From NCBI RefSeq assembly GCF_900660445.2, contig NZ_LR214938.2, positions 186,001 through 250,000 of the forward strand: a stretch of 64,000 bases of DNA. The letters run 5' to 3'. This document shows, one piece after another, positions 11,109 to 28,059 of the stretch. Below the pieces are notes generated by a model, which was given only the letters and a program-made list of their open reading frames with translations, had not been told where the DNA came from and did not search any database. Position 1 is the first letter of the stretch. Every line of letters starts with the position of its first letter. The position numbers and the translations under genes were made by a program. This DNA comes from Metamycoplasma salivarium. GTDB lineage: Bacteria > Bacillota_I > Bacilli_A > Mycoplasmatales > Metamycoplasmataceae.

Positions 11109-12059
11109 TTATTGAATTGGTTTATCATCATCAGATGATTTCTTGTCATCACTTGCTTTTTTATTAGACTTAGTATTAGGATTATTTTCTTGACCTTTTG
11201 CTACAAATATATCAACAATTTTTGCAGTTAAAGCTGCCCTTGATAATGTTTCAGGTTCAAAAATATTTAATTTTTTGGCCATATCAATTAATTTATCTTG
11301 GTCTAATTTGTTAAGCATATCATTGTAATAAATTTCATCTAAGGATCTTGCTGATTGTAAGTTTTGGTTTTCGTTAATTGGGTTTTGATCATCAACTTTA
11401 TAACCGTAAGCAGATGCATCATAAGGATTATTTGCGACATTTCCATTAACTGAATTTATTAAATCGCTAAATTGTTGCACTGGTGAATTTAATGCTGCTT
11501 TTAATCTATTAAATTCATAAACAATACCTCTTATTTTTGAAAATGCAACAATATTAGTTATGACAATTAGCACTGCATTAGTGATTGTTATAAACAATGC
11601 AACATTTCAACTTCTAAATAAAGCCGCACTAAATGTGAAAAAGAAATAAATAACAATAAAAAATACTATTAATGGAAAGATAAATATGTATGTAGGTGAA
11701 AATTTCGAATAATCTTTTGCCTTAACACATTTTGCAAAATTAACAATAAATCAAACTAAAAATCCGATTATTGCGACTAAATAACACACATTAATTGTAA
11801 GCGATCTAGTTCAGTATGATTTAGCAGTTGAAAGTTTTTGTTGCGCGTTAATAGAAGGATCTGTTAGTATGTTTCTTACGCCATCAATATAACCATCTTT
11901 AAAATATACTAAATGAACTACTGCAATGATAGTAGTAACCATAATTATTGATAAAAATGTGATAAACAAAATAAATCACACACGATATCTCTTGTGATTT
12001 GTATTATACATATCCTCAACTGAGTTGTAAGGTGGTTTGTATTGTTCAAATGGGTTCAT
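11109..12059 (-). CDS. Membrane protein with a C-terminal Rho_N/SAP-like helical motif
   Basis: 316 residues; GGAG precedes the ATG at 12059. The N-terminal half has four membrane spans (about residues 27-50, 90-110, 122-142 and 148-168). The C-terminal half is soluble. Residues around DQDKLIDMAKKLNIF, followed by LSRAALTAKIVDIF, resemble the short helix-turn-helix of Rho_N/SAP/LEM-type motifs (L-x2-A-x3-L-x-I ... L-x-K-x2-L). A low-complexity Ser/Lys/Asp tail follows. That would be odd for a membrane protein and could mean nucleic-acid contact at the membrane, but the match is by eye only. First gene of the two-gene operon. Confidence 0.7.
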
Positions 12060-12136
12060 TTTAACTCCTTATAATGTAAAAGTTAATTAATAAATTATAT
12101 ATTTAAATTGGATGTTTTTCTTGTTCTTAAAAAAGA

Positions 12137-13033
12137 TTATGCAATTTTTGACATTTCTTCTTTAAATTCTTTTGGAAAATCTATTTCAAAATGTTGCATT
12201 TTTCCTCGCATGTCAACAAATGAAATTTCCTTTGCATGTAGTCTTTGACCAAATTCATCGACATATTTGTTATAGATAGGATCACCATAAATTGGATGCT
12301 TTATATAAGCCATATGGACTCTAATTTGGTGAGTTCGTCCAGTTTTTAAACTACATTTTATTAATGTTTTAATTTCATTATTTATTTTTAAATAAGAAAT
12401 AGGTTCAACGGTAGTATAAGCTTCTTTTGAATTTTGTTCAGTTACACAAAATTTTTGGCGGTTTTTAGGATCTCTCCCGATTGGCAAATTAATGTTAATA
12501 ATTTTTTGATCTAATTTTCCATCACAGATTGCATAATAAATTCGATTAATTTCATGTTTTTTTAATAATTTTGCAAAATAATTATGAGCATCATTATTTT
12601 TTGCAACAATTAATAACCCACTTGTATCTTTATCAATTCGGTGAACAATTCCTAATCTTAATAAACCATTTACATCACTTAAATTATTTTTAAAATGGTA
12701 CATAAGTCCATTTAATAAAGTATTTTCATAATGTCCAGGGGCTGGGTGAACTACCATTCCTGAAGGTTTGTTTATTACTAAATAATCATCACATTCATAA
12801 ACAACATCTAATTTAATATTTTGTTCTTTGACATTAATTTGCTTATCTAATGCTTTAATGATTTCAATTTCATCATTTTCTTTTAGAATGTATTTGTTTT
12901 TATTGATTTTAGTTCCATTAACAAAAACAAGCCCTAATTCTATTAATTTTTGAATATCATTTCTAGAAATATCACTATTGTTAGCAATATATTTATCAAT
13001 TCTTTCGGAATAATTAGCAATTAACTTTAACAT
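12137..13033 (-). CDS. RluD-family 23S rRNA pseudouridine synthase
   Basis: 298 residues. An N-terminal S4 RNA-binding domain (about 1-60, RIDKYIANNSDISRNDIQKL) precedes the catalytic domain. The catalytic Asp lies in GIVHRIDKDTSGLLIVAK, with KPSGMVVHP and the TGRTHQIRVHMAYIKHPI signature. RluC/RluD/RluA members cannot be told apart with certainty; the S4 domain favours RluD. It is divergent from the IMPACT gene. A TATAAT lies 6 nt before the ATG with no Shine-Dalgarno sequence, so the mRNA may be leaderless. Confidence 0.93.
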   Translation of the reverse strand: MLKLIANYSERIDKYIANNSDISRNDIQKLIELGLVFVNGTKINKNKYILKENDEIEIIKALDKQINVKEQNIKLDVVYECDDYLVINKPSGMVVHPAPGHYENTLLNGLMYHFKNNLSDVNGLLRLGIVHRIDKDTSGLLIVAKNNDAHNYFAKLLKKHEINRIYYAICDGKLDQKIININLPIGRDPKNRQKFCVTEQNSKEAYTTVEPISYLKINNEIKTLIKCSLKTGRTHQIRVHMAYIKHPIYGDPIYNKYVDEFGQRLHAKEISFVDMRGKMQHFEIDFPKEFKEEMSKIA

Positions 13034-13039
13034 GTGCTA

Positions 13040-13062
13040 ATTATAGCAAAAACATTTATAAT
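13040..13062. promoter_or_regulatory. Back-to-back leaderless promoters of the RluD-like gene and the IMPACT gene
   Basis: Reverse TATAAT at 13040-13045 is 6 nt from the ATG at 13033. Forward TATAAT at 13057-13062 is 6 nt from the ATG at 13069. The whole divergent gap is 35 nt, leaving no room for Shine-Dalgarno leaders. Confidence 0.6.
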
Positions 13063-13068
13063 TTAAAT

Positions 13069-13416
13069 ATGAAAATTTATGAGATCAAGAAATCGAAATT
13101 TATAGCTTATTTATATGATGTTTCTTCTAAAGAAGAAGTTAAGAAAATATATCAAGATTTAAAAATAGAACATAAAAAAGCAAGACATATAGTTTATGCA
13201 TATTTAACTAACAATAATGGGACTGAATCTGGCGGTTATTCTGATGATAGAGAACCTAAAGGAACTGCGGGATTGCCATTATTTAACTTACTAAAAAATA
13301 AAAAAATCTCAAATAAAGCAATATTTATTGTGAGATATTTTGGTGGAATTAAGTTAGGTGCTTCGAATTTATTAAGAGCTTATATAACATCAGCAACGAT
13401 GTTGTTTGAAGATTAA
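13069..13416 (+). CDS. YigZ/IMPACT (UPF0029) family protein, short form
   Basis: 115 residues. It matches the IMPACT N-terminal domain: KSKFIAYL, HIVYAYL, GYSDDREPKGTAGLPL and IVRYFGGIKLGASNLLRAY. The usual C-terminal DUF1949 domain is missing, because full YigZ proteins run to about 200 residues. The domain is linked to translation control and ribosome interactions in other organisms; its role here is not known. The stop overlaps the stop of the convergent PQ-loop gene by 3 nt. Confidence 0.9.
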   Translation: MKIYEIKKSKFIAYLYDVSSKEEVKKIYQDLKIEHKKARHIVYAYLTNNNGTESGGYSDDREPKGTAGLPLFNLLKNKKISNKAIFIVRYFGGIKLGASNLLRAYITSATMLFED

Positions 13417-14213
13417 CTAATTTTATTTTGATTTTGTAAATTGTTTTCTAAAGTTTGATTTTGTAATAAATTTGCTTTTTTAACTGAAATTCGATAGTTT
13501 AATATTGCAATAAATTGTGATGTATAAGTAATTATTGCAATAAATTGTCAAGCAATTGCGGGTGCTACTGCAATTCATGCATTTTTCATTGTTGCTTGAT
13601 CAAGTTGAACATCATAAAATGGCTTCATGAAATAATAAATAACTCAACATGTATTGTTAAACATATACAAAAGTGGCATTCAAGGCGACAACCCTGCAAA
13701 GTTTTTCTTTTTCAAGTTAATAAAAAATTGTGGTAAGAAGGCAAATGTTGTTAATGAAGGTGCAATTGTTGCAACAATAGCTCTTTCTTTTTCTGGTAGT
13801 GTTGGAATTTTCTTGTTAGCGAATTCAACTCCATATCTTAAAGCATAATATTGTTGTGCAATAAATGCAGCAAATAAAATTGCTGATAAAATCATTAAAA
13901 TTGTTATTCCAATAATAACTTTTATCATCATTTTTTTTGTTCTATCATCGCGATAATAATAAATGTAATACATTGTTGCAGAATATATCAAAATACATAC
14001 AAAGTTTGCAACAAATACTTGCCAATAATCAGCTCCTGCAAAAAGGCCATAAATTACTCAAAGTAAAATACCAGCATAAAAGATTCAAAATGAAACATAA
14101 TTTACTTTACCAGTTTTTTTGGTTTTAATTTGTTCTATCAATTGTGGAATACCGAGACCTATAGTAGCAATTGCTCCTAAGACTCCAAAAATTTGCATAA
14201 AAATATATAGCAT
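13413..14213 (-). CDS. PQ-loop repeat membrane protein (SWEET/SemiSWEET-like)
   Basis: 266 residues, about seven membrane spans. Two PQ-loop motifs are visible: [19 protein letters not shown] near residue 20 and [20 protein letters not shown] near residue 175, each followed by two hydrophobic helices. PQ-loop proteins carry small solutes such as sugars or amino acids; the substrate is unknown. TATAAT lies 9 nt before the ATG at 14213, with AAAGG inside that gap. The next ATG (14198) is an alternative start. It is convergent with the IMPACT gene. Confidence 0.85.
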
Positions 14214-14222
14214 AACCTTTTT

Positions 14223-14228
14223 ATTATA
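14223..14228 (-). promoter_or_regulatory. -10 box of the PQ-loop gene
   Basis: TATAAT on the reverse strand, 9 nt before the ATG, immediately downstream of the topA terminator. Confidence 0.55.
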
Positions 14229-14230
14229 TA

Positions 14231-14261
14231 TAAAAAATAAAAAATATAGGGTTTTACCCTA
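14231..14261 (-). terminator. Terminator of topA
   Basis: Reverse strand TAGGGT-AAA-ACCCTA hairpin followed by a long T/A-rich run. Confidence 0.8.
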
Positions 14262-14293
14262 CTAAATTTTAAAGTCAAATTTTTAGTCAATAA

Positions 14294-16159
14294 CTATTTT
14301 TTAGTTGATTTTTTTCAAAATCTCTTTTTAGATTTTGCTTCTGAACCATCAATATTTCTTACATAATGGCAGGCAGGGAAATTACTGCATCCAATGAATT
14401 TTTGTTTTTTAGCTTTTGTATAACGATAAATTAGTTCACTACCACAGCTTGGACATTTCTCATTGACAAGTTCTTGTGGCAAGACTGAAATTTCAATAGT
14501 TTCAGTAGCATTAGCTAAGTGATTATTAAATTTGTTTCAAAATTCTTCCATTAAGTTTTTATAATCGATTTTTCCTTCAGAAATTTCATCAAGTTTCTCT
14601 TCAACTTGTGCAGTATATTCTTCAGTAATAGTTTCAGGAAACCCACTAATTAATTTTTCATTAACCAGCATCCCAAAAGTTGTGGGATGTAATGAATTAT
14701 TAACAGTTGTTACAAACAATCTCTTTTTAATTAAAGAAACTGTTGTTGCAAATGTTGAAGGGCGCCCAACTTTAATATCATCTAACATTTTAATTAAACT
14801 ACCATCATTGTATCTAGCGGGTGGTTGAGTTTCTTTATCTTCACGAATATATTCCTTAACATCAAGTTTTTGACCAATTTCATATTCAGGAATATTTTTA
14901 TCTTCTTCATAACCTAAAACTTTATAATAGCCATCAAATGTTACTTTTGAAAATGACATTCTAAAAAATGAATTAATATGATCTGAATAATTTAAAAGTT
15001 CATATGAAAAAATTTGACGAACAGGAGTTGTCATTAATGCACAAAGTGTATGATTATAAATTAATGTATAAACATTAAAATTAACATCTGATAAATTATA
15101 TTTTTCTTTAGCTTCTAATGGAGTTAAATAAATATCAGTTGGTCTTATAGCTTCATGGGCATCTTGATCGCCAGAAAATCCTTTGATTTCATTAGCAACA
15201 TATTCTTTTCCATATTTTTCAGTAATATATGATTTTGCTTTAGCAATAAAAGATGCACTTAATCTAGTAGAATCTGTTCTTGGATAAGAAATAAGTCCAG
15301 TTTCAAATAAATTTTGCGCAGCAGATTGAACAACTTGCGATGAATATTTAGCTTCTTTATACAAAATTGATTGTTTAAAAGGAATAATTTGAGGTTCTTT
15401 ACGCGAACTATTTTTTTTGTTTATTACTTCTAAAGTTTTATTTTTGTTAATAGTTTCAAACAAAGATTCAATTTTATCTGGTCTAATTCAGGTATTATCG
15501 TTATCAAAATCTTTATTTTCAGGATAATAAAATACTGCAACAGAATCATCAATTAAGGAAGCTTCTATTTTTGAATATAAAACTGGGATAAAATTTTGAA
15601 TTAATTTTTCGCGATCACAAACTAATTTTAAAGCAATTGATTGCACTCTACCAGCTGATGGAATTGTTGGTGCATTTTTAATTTTTTCTTTCATTAAATT
15701 TGAAAGTTTAAAACCAATAATACGGTCTAACATTCTTCTAGTTTTTTGCGCTTTAACTAAATTTTGATCAATTTCTAATGGATTTTTGATTGCATTTTCA
15801 ATTGCTTCTTTAGTAATTTCGTTGTATTTGATTCTTTTATATTTATTTTCAACTTTAAGAATGTTAACTAAATTTTGTGCAATTGCTTCACCTTCACGGT
15901 CGGGGTCAGTTGCAACTAAGACTTCATCAGCATCTTTAACAGCTTCTTTTAAATCTTTAATAACTGCAGATTTTGCTGCATCAATTGACATAATAGGTTC
16001 TCAATTTTCAAAGTCAATTCCCAAGCGATATTCACCTCTTGTAGTTGACATTTTTAAAATATGACCAACAGATGACATAACCTTATAATCATCACCTAAA
16101 TATTTTTGAATGGTATTAACTTTATTTGGTGATTCAACTATTAATAATTTGTTGCTCAT
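14294..16159 (-). CDS. topA: DNA topoisomerase I (type IA)
   Basis: 621 residues; GGAGAGG precedes the ATG. It relaxes negative supercoils. The Toprim domain has [12 protein letters not shown]; the catalytic Tyr is in [26 protein letters not shown] and [10 protein letters not shown] follow. There is a single C-terminal zinc ribbon (CPSCG ... CSNFPAC), fewer than in E. coli. TGA-coded Trp residues split it in standard code. A TATAAT-containing promoter sits upstream near 16180. Confidence 0.97.
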
Positions 16160-16239
16160 ATCCTCTCCTTAGTCAAAATAATATTATTATAATAGCATAA
16201 TTTACTAACTTGTTCGTTAATAGAATTTAATTTTTGCAT

Positions 16240-16261
16240 AAAAAAACTAGAATTTTTCTAG
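16240..16261 (-). terminator. Terminator overlapping the dnaJ stop codon
   Basis: Reverse strand CTAGAA-AAA-TTCTAG hairpin plus TTTTTTT. The dnaJ stop TAG is the last three bases of the stem. Confidence 0.85.
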
Positions 16262-17380
16262 TCATTTTTTGTATGTATCATCATCAATTTCTGAAAATAA
16301 ATCTTTCATTTTTGACATATTAGTTTTTGTGGTTTTAGGTAAATAAGGTTTTAATTTAACTATTAAATTTCCTTTTCTACGACTATTTAAAATTGGAAAT
16401 CCATAACCATCTAATTTTATTGTTCCATCAAGTTGAATTGAAGAATTTAATTTAATTTTAGTTTTTCCATAAGGTGTAGGAATAATTAATTCATTTTCAT
16501 TGATAAAATCTTTAATAGAAACTGGAACATCTAATAAAATGTCACTATTTTCCCTTATAAAATAAGGGTGAGATCTTACTTTAATTAAGATATACAAATC
16601 ACCGTTTTTTCCTCCATTTAATGAAGGCATTCCATAACCATTTAAGACAAGTGATTGTCCTGACATAATGCCACCAGGAATATCTAAAGATTCAGTAACT
16701 TCTTTAGTTTCGTACCCGCTGCCACGACATATATGACAAGCTTTAGAAACTATTTTTCCTTTACCATAGCAAACATCACAAGTAGCGATAGTACTAAAAA
16801 CAGCAACTCTTTTTTCTATTTGACCTCTACCATTACATGCAGAACATGTTTTAAAATCGCTAGGAGTATCTGCGCCTGTACCGCGACAATTTGAACATAA
16901 AAATGTTCGATTAATTTTTATTTCTTTTTTAGCACCTAATACTGATTCTAAGAAATCAATTGTTAGTTGCATTTGTATATCTGAGCCACGTGATTTTGCA
17001 TTTGAAGTTCTTCCTCTTCCGAAATCTGAAAAGCCTGAAAATCCACTAAAAATGTCTTCAAAAGGATTTGAAGAACTACTAAATGAGTCATTGAATGACT
17101 TAAAGAAATCTGCAAATATATCTTCAGCTGCTGATGTAGAAAATCCGCTTTGATCAAAAGCATTATGTCCATATTTATCATATTTTGCTCTTTTGTCAGG
17201 GTCTGATAAAACTTCATATGCTTCAGAAACTTCTTTAAATTTTTCTTCAGCATCTGGCTCTTTATTTCTATCAGGGTGATATTTCATTGCTAATTTACGA
17301 TAGGCAGATTTAATTTCTTTTTCATTGGCAGTTTTAGAAATACCTAAAACTTCATAATAATCACGTTTATTTTTATTCAT
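16247..17380 (-). CDS. dnaJ: Chaperone protein DnaJ
   Basis: 377 residues. The J domain has KYHPDRN, a Gly/Phe-rich segment (about 75-125) follows, then four CxxCxGxG zinc motifs ([32 protein letters not shown]) and the substrate-binding C-terminal domain. It is a DnaK co-chaperone. TGA at 16262-16264 is Trp, extending the protein four residues beyond the standard-code stop. A CIRCE element lies 12 nt upstream of the ATG, so HrcA repression is expected. There is no clear Shine-Dalgarno sequence. Confidence 0.97.
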
Positions 17381-17392
17381 AGTAAAAAAATT

Positions 17393-17419
17393 TTAGCACT
17401 TTTTTACGGCGAGTGCTAA
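17393..17419 (-). promoter_or_regulatory. CIRCE operator (HrcA site) of dnaJ
   Basis: TTAGCACTT, a 9-nt spacer and GAGTGCTAA match the CIRCE consensus TTAGCACTC-N9-GAGTGCTAA with one mismatch. A possible -10 (TAAAAT, 17390-17395 on the reverse strand) overlaps its edge and is 9 nt from the ATG, so HrcA binding would block the promoter itself. Confidence 0.93.
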
Positions 17420-17444
17420 AATTTCTAAATTTTGTATTTTTAGG

Positions 17445-17981
17445 CTATTTTTCAAAGCCATTTCTAAATGAAGTTATTTTTGAAACATAATTTTTGTGTG
17501 CTTTAACAACATAATAAATTCTAAAAATATAAGGAATATTTAATAATAGGAAATTAAATACGAATGCAATAAAAATTATTAATGTAAATTCATTTGCAAT
17601 AGATAAAAATAACTGAAAAATTAGAAGAGTATTTATTAAAACATCAAAGATTGTGTCAACTATGATTTTTGAAATATATTGTTTGTTGGTAATCAATTTG
17701 GATGAAACTAATTTATTTATAAAAATTAATGGAAAAAATGAAAATAAAAGTTTATTGGCATTAGCTTTTAAAGCACAAATTTGTATCACATATAGTGAAA
17801 TAAAAATGATAATTGTTGGTAGTGAAATTTCTAAGAAAAGTGTTCATCAAAGACTAATACTAAATTCCTTTTTGGCTTCAGGAAGTCAATCTAAAGGTTT
17901 TATCAATTCGCTGCTGAAAACTGAATAGACAAATAAAATAATAAATATTGATAGCAACGCAAATATTAAAGTTACATTCAA
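17445..17981 (-). CDS. Polytopic membrane protein, N-terminus probably frameshifted
   Basis: The open frame encodes about 178 very hydrophobic residues with four membrane spans and a basic C-terminal tail. No family is recognised. The frame has no good start: only TTG at 17981, without a Shine-Dalgarno sequence. An ATG at 18039 opens a neighbouring frame (MKRGKNVKFIKEK, then TAA). Removing one A from the A4 run just before that stop would fuse it to the hydrophobic frame, giving about 197 residues. A sequencing error, a recent mutation or slippage-based switching would all look like this. The gene lies between prmC and dnaJ on the same strand. Confidence 0.6.
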
Positions 17982-18112
17982 AATAATTAATAAGGTTTTA
18001 CTTTTCTTTTATAAATTTGACGTTTTTTCCTCTTTTCATAAAAAATTTTATCAAATCTAGAATTTATTAATTTCTTGACAAAAATAGTTAGCAGAAAAAC
18101 TGATATTATAAT

Positions 18113-18144
18113 AAAAAAGTCGACATCTTGGTTAAATGTCAACT
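18113..18144 (-). terminator. Terminator of prfA-prmC
   Basis: 9-bp stem (18118-18126 with 18136-18144, one G-U), 9-nt loop, then T6 on the reverse strand. Confidence 0.8.
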
Positions 18145-18162
18145 TCTAAAAGTTCAATAAAA

Positions 18163-18867
18163 TTACAAATCTTTTTGTTTTAAAATTGCAATTCTTTCTT
18201 TACCATTAATATCTTTTTTTATTAAAGTTTTTGGATATATTTCAAGCAATTTAGCAGCATTTATTGGGTCAATTTCAAAAATTAATAATCCATTTTCTTT
18301 AAGATACATTTTTGCTTCATTTAAAATCTCACGATATGCGCCAAAACCTTCTTCAGAAGCAAATAATGCTTTCTTAGGTTCATAAGAAAGTGATTTAGGA
18401 TAAGGTTTTTTATCATCTAAATAAGGAGGATTTGAAACAATTAAATCAAAAGTACCTGAGACATTTGAAAATCAAGTTGATTTAATAATCGAAACATCTT
18501 CTAAATGGTTTTTCTTTGCATTAACTTTTGTTTGTGCAATGGCCGCAGTACTAACATCAACCATAGTTACATTGCATCCAACATTTTTCTTAATAGCAAG
18601 ACCAATAAAACCACAGCCGCAGCCTAAATCCAAAACATTTGAATCTTTATTTATATGCTTGTAGCATTCTAAAATTACTTCCTCAGTTTCATATCTAGGA
18701 ATTAAAACATTATTATGAATGTTTAAATAAACATCCTGAAAAATTTGAAATCCAATAATTTTTTGAACAGGATAATCTTTTTTTAGTAATTTACGTTCAT
18801 GATTTGAGATTGTTGGTTCAAGATTGTATTTTCTTTTTTCTCTTAGCAAAACTTCTTCATCAATCAT
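18163..18867 (-). CDS. prmC: Peptide chain release factor N5-glutamine methyltransferase
   Basis: 234 residues. It methylates the Gln of the GGQ loop in RF1. SAM-binding VLDLGCGCGFIGLAI and the catalytic NPPY (IVSNPPYLDD) are present, with a short N-terminal helical domain (QKIIGFQIFQDVYLN). It is 1 nt downstream of prfA, which encodes its substrate, the classical pairing. A TGA-coded Trp follows IIKST. Confidence 0.95.
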
Positions 18868-18868
18868 T

Positions 18869-19951
18869 TTATTTTCCCCCTGATTGTTCTAATTTTTGTC
18901 TTTTTTCATCAGCAATTAATGCATCAATTATTTTATTAAGTCCACCATCCATAACAATTTTTAAAGACGTTGACATTCCAATTCTATGATCAGTAATCCG
19001 GTCTTGTGGATAATTATAAGTCCTTATTTTTTCAGATCTATCACCAGTACCTGCTAATTTTCTAATGCTTTCTTCTTGTTCTTGCATTTTTTGCATTTCA
19101 ATTTCATAAAGCTTACTTTTTAGCATTTTCATTGCAGTTTCACGGTTCATAATTTGACTTCTTTCATCTTGTGAAGTCACAACAATTCCGGTCTTTTTAT
19201 GAATTATTCTTACAGCTGAATCTGTTGTGTTAACAGATTGACCTCCAGCACCTGAACTTCTAAAAACATTAACTTCAATATCTTCAGGTTTAATTTCAAT
19301 ATTAATAGTTTCATCAATTTCAGGAATTACAGTAACAGTTGCAGTTGATGTATGAACACGTCCTTGAGTTTCAGTTGCAGGTACTCTTTGAACACGATGC
19401 ACTCCTCGCTCAAATTTAAATTTAGAAAAAACTTTTTCACCTTTAACTAAAAAAACAATTTGTGAAAAACCACCAGCTGTACCATATGTTGAATCAACAA
19501 TGTTTAATTTAAAACCTTCATTTTCACAATATTTTTGATACATTTTAAACAAATCACCAGAAAAAATGTTTGCTTCATCACCACCAGCAGCACCTCTAAT
19601 TTCAACAAAGACATTTAATTTATCATTTTCATCTTGTGGAAGCATTAATTCCTTTAATTTTTCTTCTAAGTCAAGCATTTTTTGTTCACATGAAGCAATA
19701 TCATCTTTAGCTAATGCAATTAATTCTTCATCTTTTTCTAAGTTAAGCAATTCTTTTGCATCAATATATTCTTTTTCTAGACTAAGAAATTTCAAAAAAT
19801 TTTGATAAATTTCTTCTAAATTGCTTTGCTCTTTATTAATTTGATTATATTTCTTAATATCATTAAAAACAGCAGGGTCAAGTAACTGCTTCGAAAAGTT
19901 TTCATACTTATCTTTGATAGATAATAATGAGACATACATTGTTTTTTCCAT
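18869..19951 (-). CDS. prfA: Peptide chain release factor 1
   Basis: 360 residues, full length. It has the stop-codon recognition tripeptide in [17 protein letters not shown] and the catalytic GGQ in [18 protein letters not shown]. It reads UAA and UAG. RF2 would be unnecessary or harmful with UGA as Trp, consistent with the code used here. A TATAAT lies 9 nt before the ATG without a Shine-Dalgarno sequence, so a near-leaderless transcript is likely. Confidence 0.97.
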   Translation of the reverse strand: MEKTMYVSLLSIKDKYENFSKQLLDPAVFNDIKKYNQINKEQSNLEEIYQNFLKFLSLEKEYIDAKELLNLEKDEELIALAKDDIASCEQKMLDLEEKLKELMLPQDENDKLNVFVEIRGAAGGDEANIFSGDLFKMYQKYCENEGFKLNIVDSTYGTAGGFSQIVFLVKGEKVFSKFKFERGVHRVQRVPATETQGRVHTSTATVTVIPEIDETINIEIKPEDIEVNVFRSSGAGGQSVNTTDSAVRIIHKKTGIVVTSQDERSQIMNRETAMKMLKSKLYEIEMQKMQEQEESIRKLAGTGDRSEKIRTYNYPQDRITDHRIGMSTSLKIVMDGGLNKIIDALIADEKRQKLEQSGGK

Positions 19952-19960
19952 AATTAATTA

Positions 19961-19984
19961 ATTATAACAAATTTACTATATAAT
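19961..19984. promoter_or_regulatory. Divergent -10 boxes of prfA and tRNA-Thr(GGU)
   Basis: Reverse TATAAT at 19961-19966 serves prfA. Forward TATAAT at 19979-19984 is 20 nt before tRNA-Thr. They are 12 nt apart, so polymerases for the two directions should compete. Confidence 0.6.
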
Positions 19985-20004
19985 AACTATGTTTAAGTTC
20001 CTAA

Positions 20005-20079
<75 letters not shown>

Positions 20080-20111
20080 TTTCTTAAATTCTTAAGACTT
20101 ATAAAATTTCA

Positions 20112-20142
20112 AAAAAGATCAGACATATAGTCTGATTTTTCA
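20112..20142 (+). terminator. Terminator of tRNA-Thr(GGU)
   Basis: ATCAGAC-ATATA-GTCTGAT hairpin followed by TTTTTC. It may also act on the convergent metG. Confidence 0.75.
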
Positions 20143-20156
20143 ATTTCTATTTTTTA

Positions 20157-22489
<2,333 letters not shown>

Positions 22490-22574
22490 TTTGGTCCCTA
22501 ATTTATTGATAATTTTACTCTAAAACTTTAAATTTTGAATGCTGAATATTTTATGTTTTATTTGAAAAATAAAA

Positions 22575-22598
22575 AAGGCAAGTTGCCAAGCTTACCTT
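22575..22598 (-). terminator. Terminator of the decayed lipoprotein gene
   Basis: Reverse strand AAGGTAAG/CTTGCCTT stem (one G-U), 8-nt loop, then T6. It is intact although the gene is not. Confidence 0.75.
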
Positions 22599-22609
22599 AT
22601 AAACATTTT

Positions 22610-23477
22610 TTACTTTAGTAAATCTAATATACTTTCAAGTTGTTTGCAAAATTCATTATGCATATCAGCATGTCATATTTTGGCAAATATTTTTGTTCTT
22701 TAGATGAAGATTTTTTGCAATTTCATATACAAATTTCGCTGCATTCAAGAATAATGGGCCCATAATGTATGTTTCATTTAAATCTACTCAAGAAACAATA
22801 GTATTAAATAAATCATTAGTAACATAAGAATCATTTTCATTCAAAAATTTTCTAAAAATACCAGCTATTGAAGCCAAAATTTCCGAAACTTTGTCTTGAA
22901 TTTCTTTAAGTAGTTGTTTAAACAATTCTAATGACTTGATTATGTCAGCTAATGAATTTATGTTGTTCATTTCTTTGGCAACATTATCTAAATGCATTTT
23001 TAGGGTATCATCATTTGATCAATTATTTTGTTTTATTAACCTTGTGAAACTTGATATAACATCGCAAAAAATTCTTTTAATTTTTTGGTTTGTTTATTAC
23101 TTGTTTTTAAAAATGGTAAAGTTTTTTCAAAAACAATTGTTTTAAAGTTCAAATTGTAAAATTCTAGAAATAATTGAGAATTTTTAACAATATTTTCTTT
23201 ATATTTTCTAAATTCAGATTTTACTTTTATTTTGTCATCTTCCTTTAGCTCTTTTAATACATCCTGATATTTCTTTTCAGCTTTTGCAATAACACCATTT
23301 TCAGCATTATATGCATTTTCGATTTTTAAAATCATATCGTTTAATTCAGCTAAAGCTTTATTTATTCTATTTTGAGTTTGCTTCTGTTCCTACATTTTTT
23401 TATTACAAGAAACTCCTACAAAAGACATAGCGGTAAATGACATAGTTACTTAGGGTTAATTTAATTATTTTTTTCAT
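22610..23477 (-). pseudogene. Decayed lipoprotein gene
   Basis: A good Shine-Dalgarno sequence (AAAGGA) and ATG at 23477 open MKKIIKLTLS, then the frame is lost. A lipobox-like FVGVSC followed by NKK appears in the next frame, and a TAG stops it three codons later. The body reads IENAYNAENGVIAKAEKKYQD and onward to a TAA at 23036, jumps frame to QNNW...NMNNINSLADIIKSLE, shifts again near 22700, and ends HNEFCKQLESILDLLK before TAA at 22610-22612. At least four lesions are spread over about 870 bp. The original product would be a helical surface lipoprotein. It lies between rpoC and the trmN6-like gene on the same strand. Confidence 0.88.
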
Positions 23478-23591
23478 ATTAATCCTTTCAATAAAAATAA
23501 ATATGGGTTTATTATAACAAATGCTTTTTGAACAATTAATATTATTTTATAAAATTCAATTTATCTCTAAAATTAAGGCGTTTTTTGCAAA

Positions 23592-23645
23592 TAAAAAAAT
23601 GTAACAATTTGATTTTCATACCAAAAAGTTACATTTGTTTTTTTT
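23592..23645 (-). terminator. Terminator of the rplJ-rplL-rpoB-rpoC operon
   Basis: 8-bp stem AATGTAAC/GTTACATT with a long AT-rich loop, followed on the reverse strand by a run of T. Confidence 0.65.
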
Positions 23646-23655
23646 AAATTATTTG

Positions 23656-28058
<4,403 letters not shown>

Positions 28059-28059
<1 letters not shown>

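Noticed and set aside
13545-13848. Plus-strand frames opposite the PQ-loop gene, including a Cys-rich one.
   Set aside because: They mirror codons of a well-supported membrane protein on the other strand and have no start signals.
16247-16264. dnaJ ending at the TGA at 16262-16264.
   Set aside because: TGA is Trp in this organism; the true stop is TAG four codons later, inside the terminator stem.
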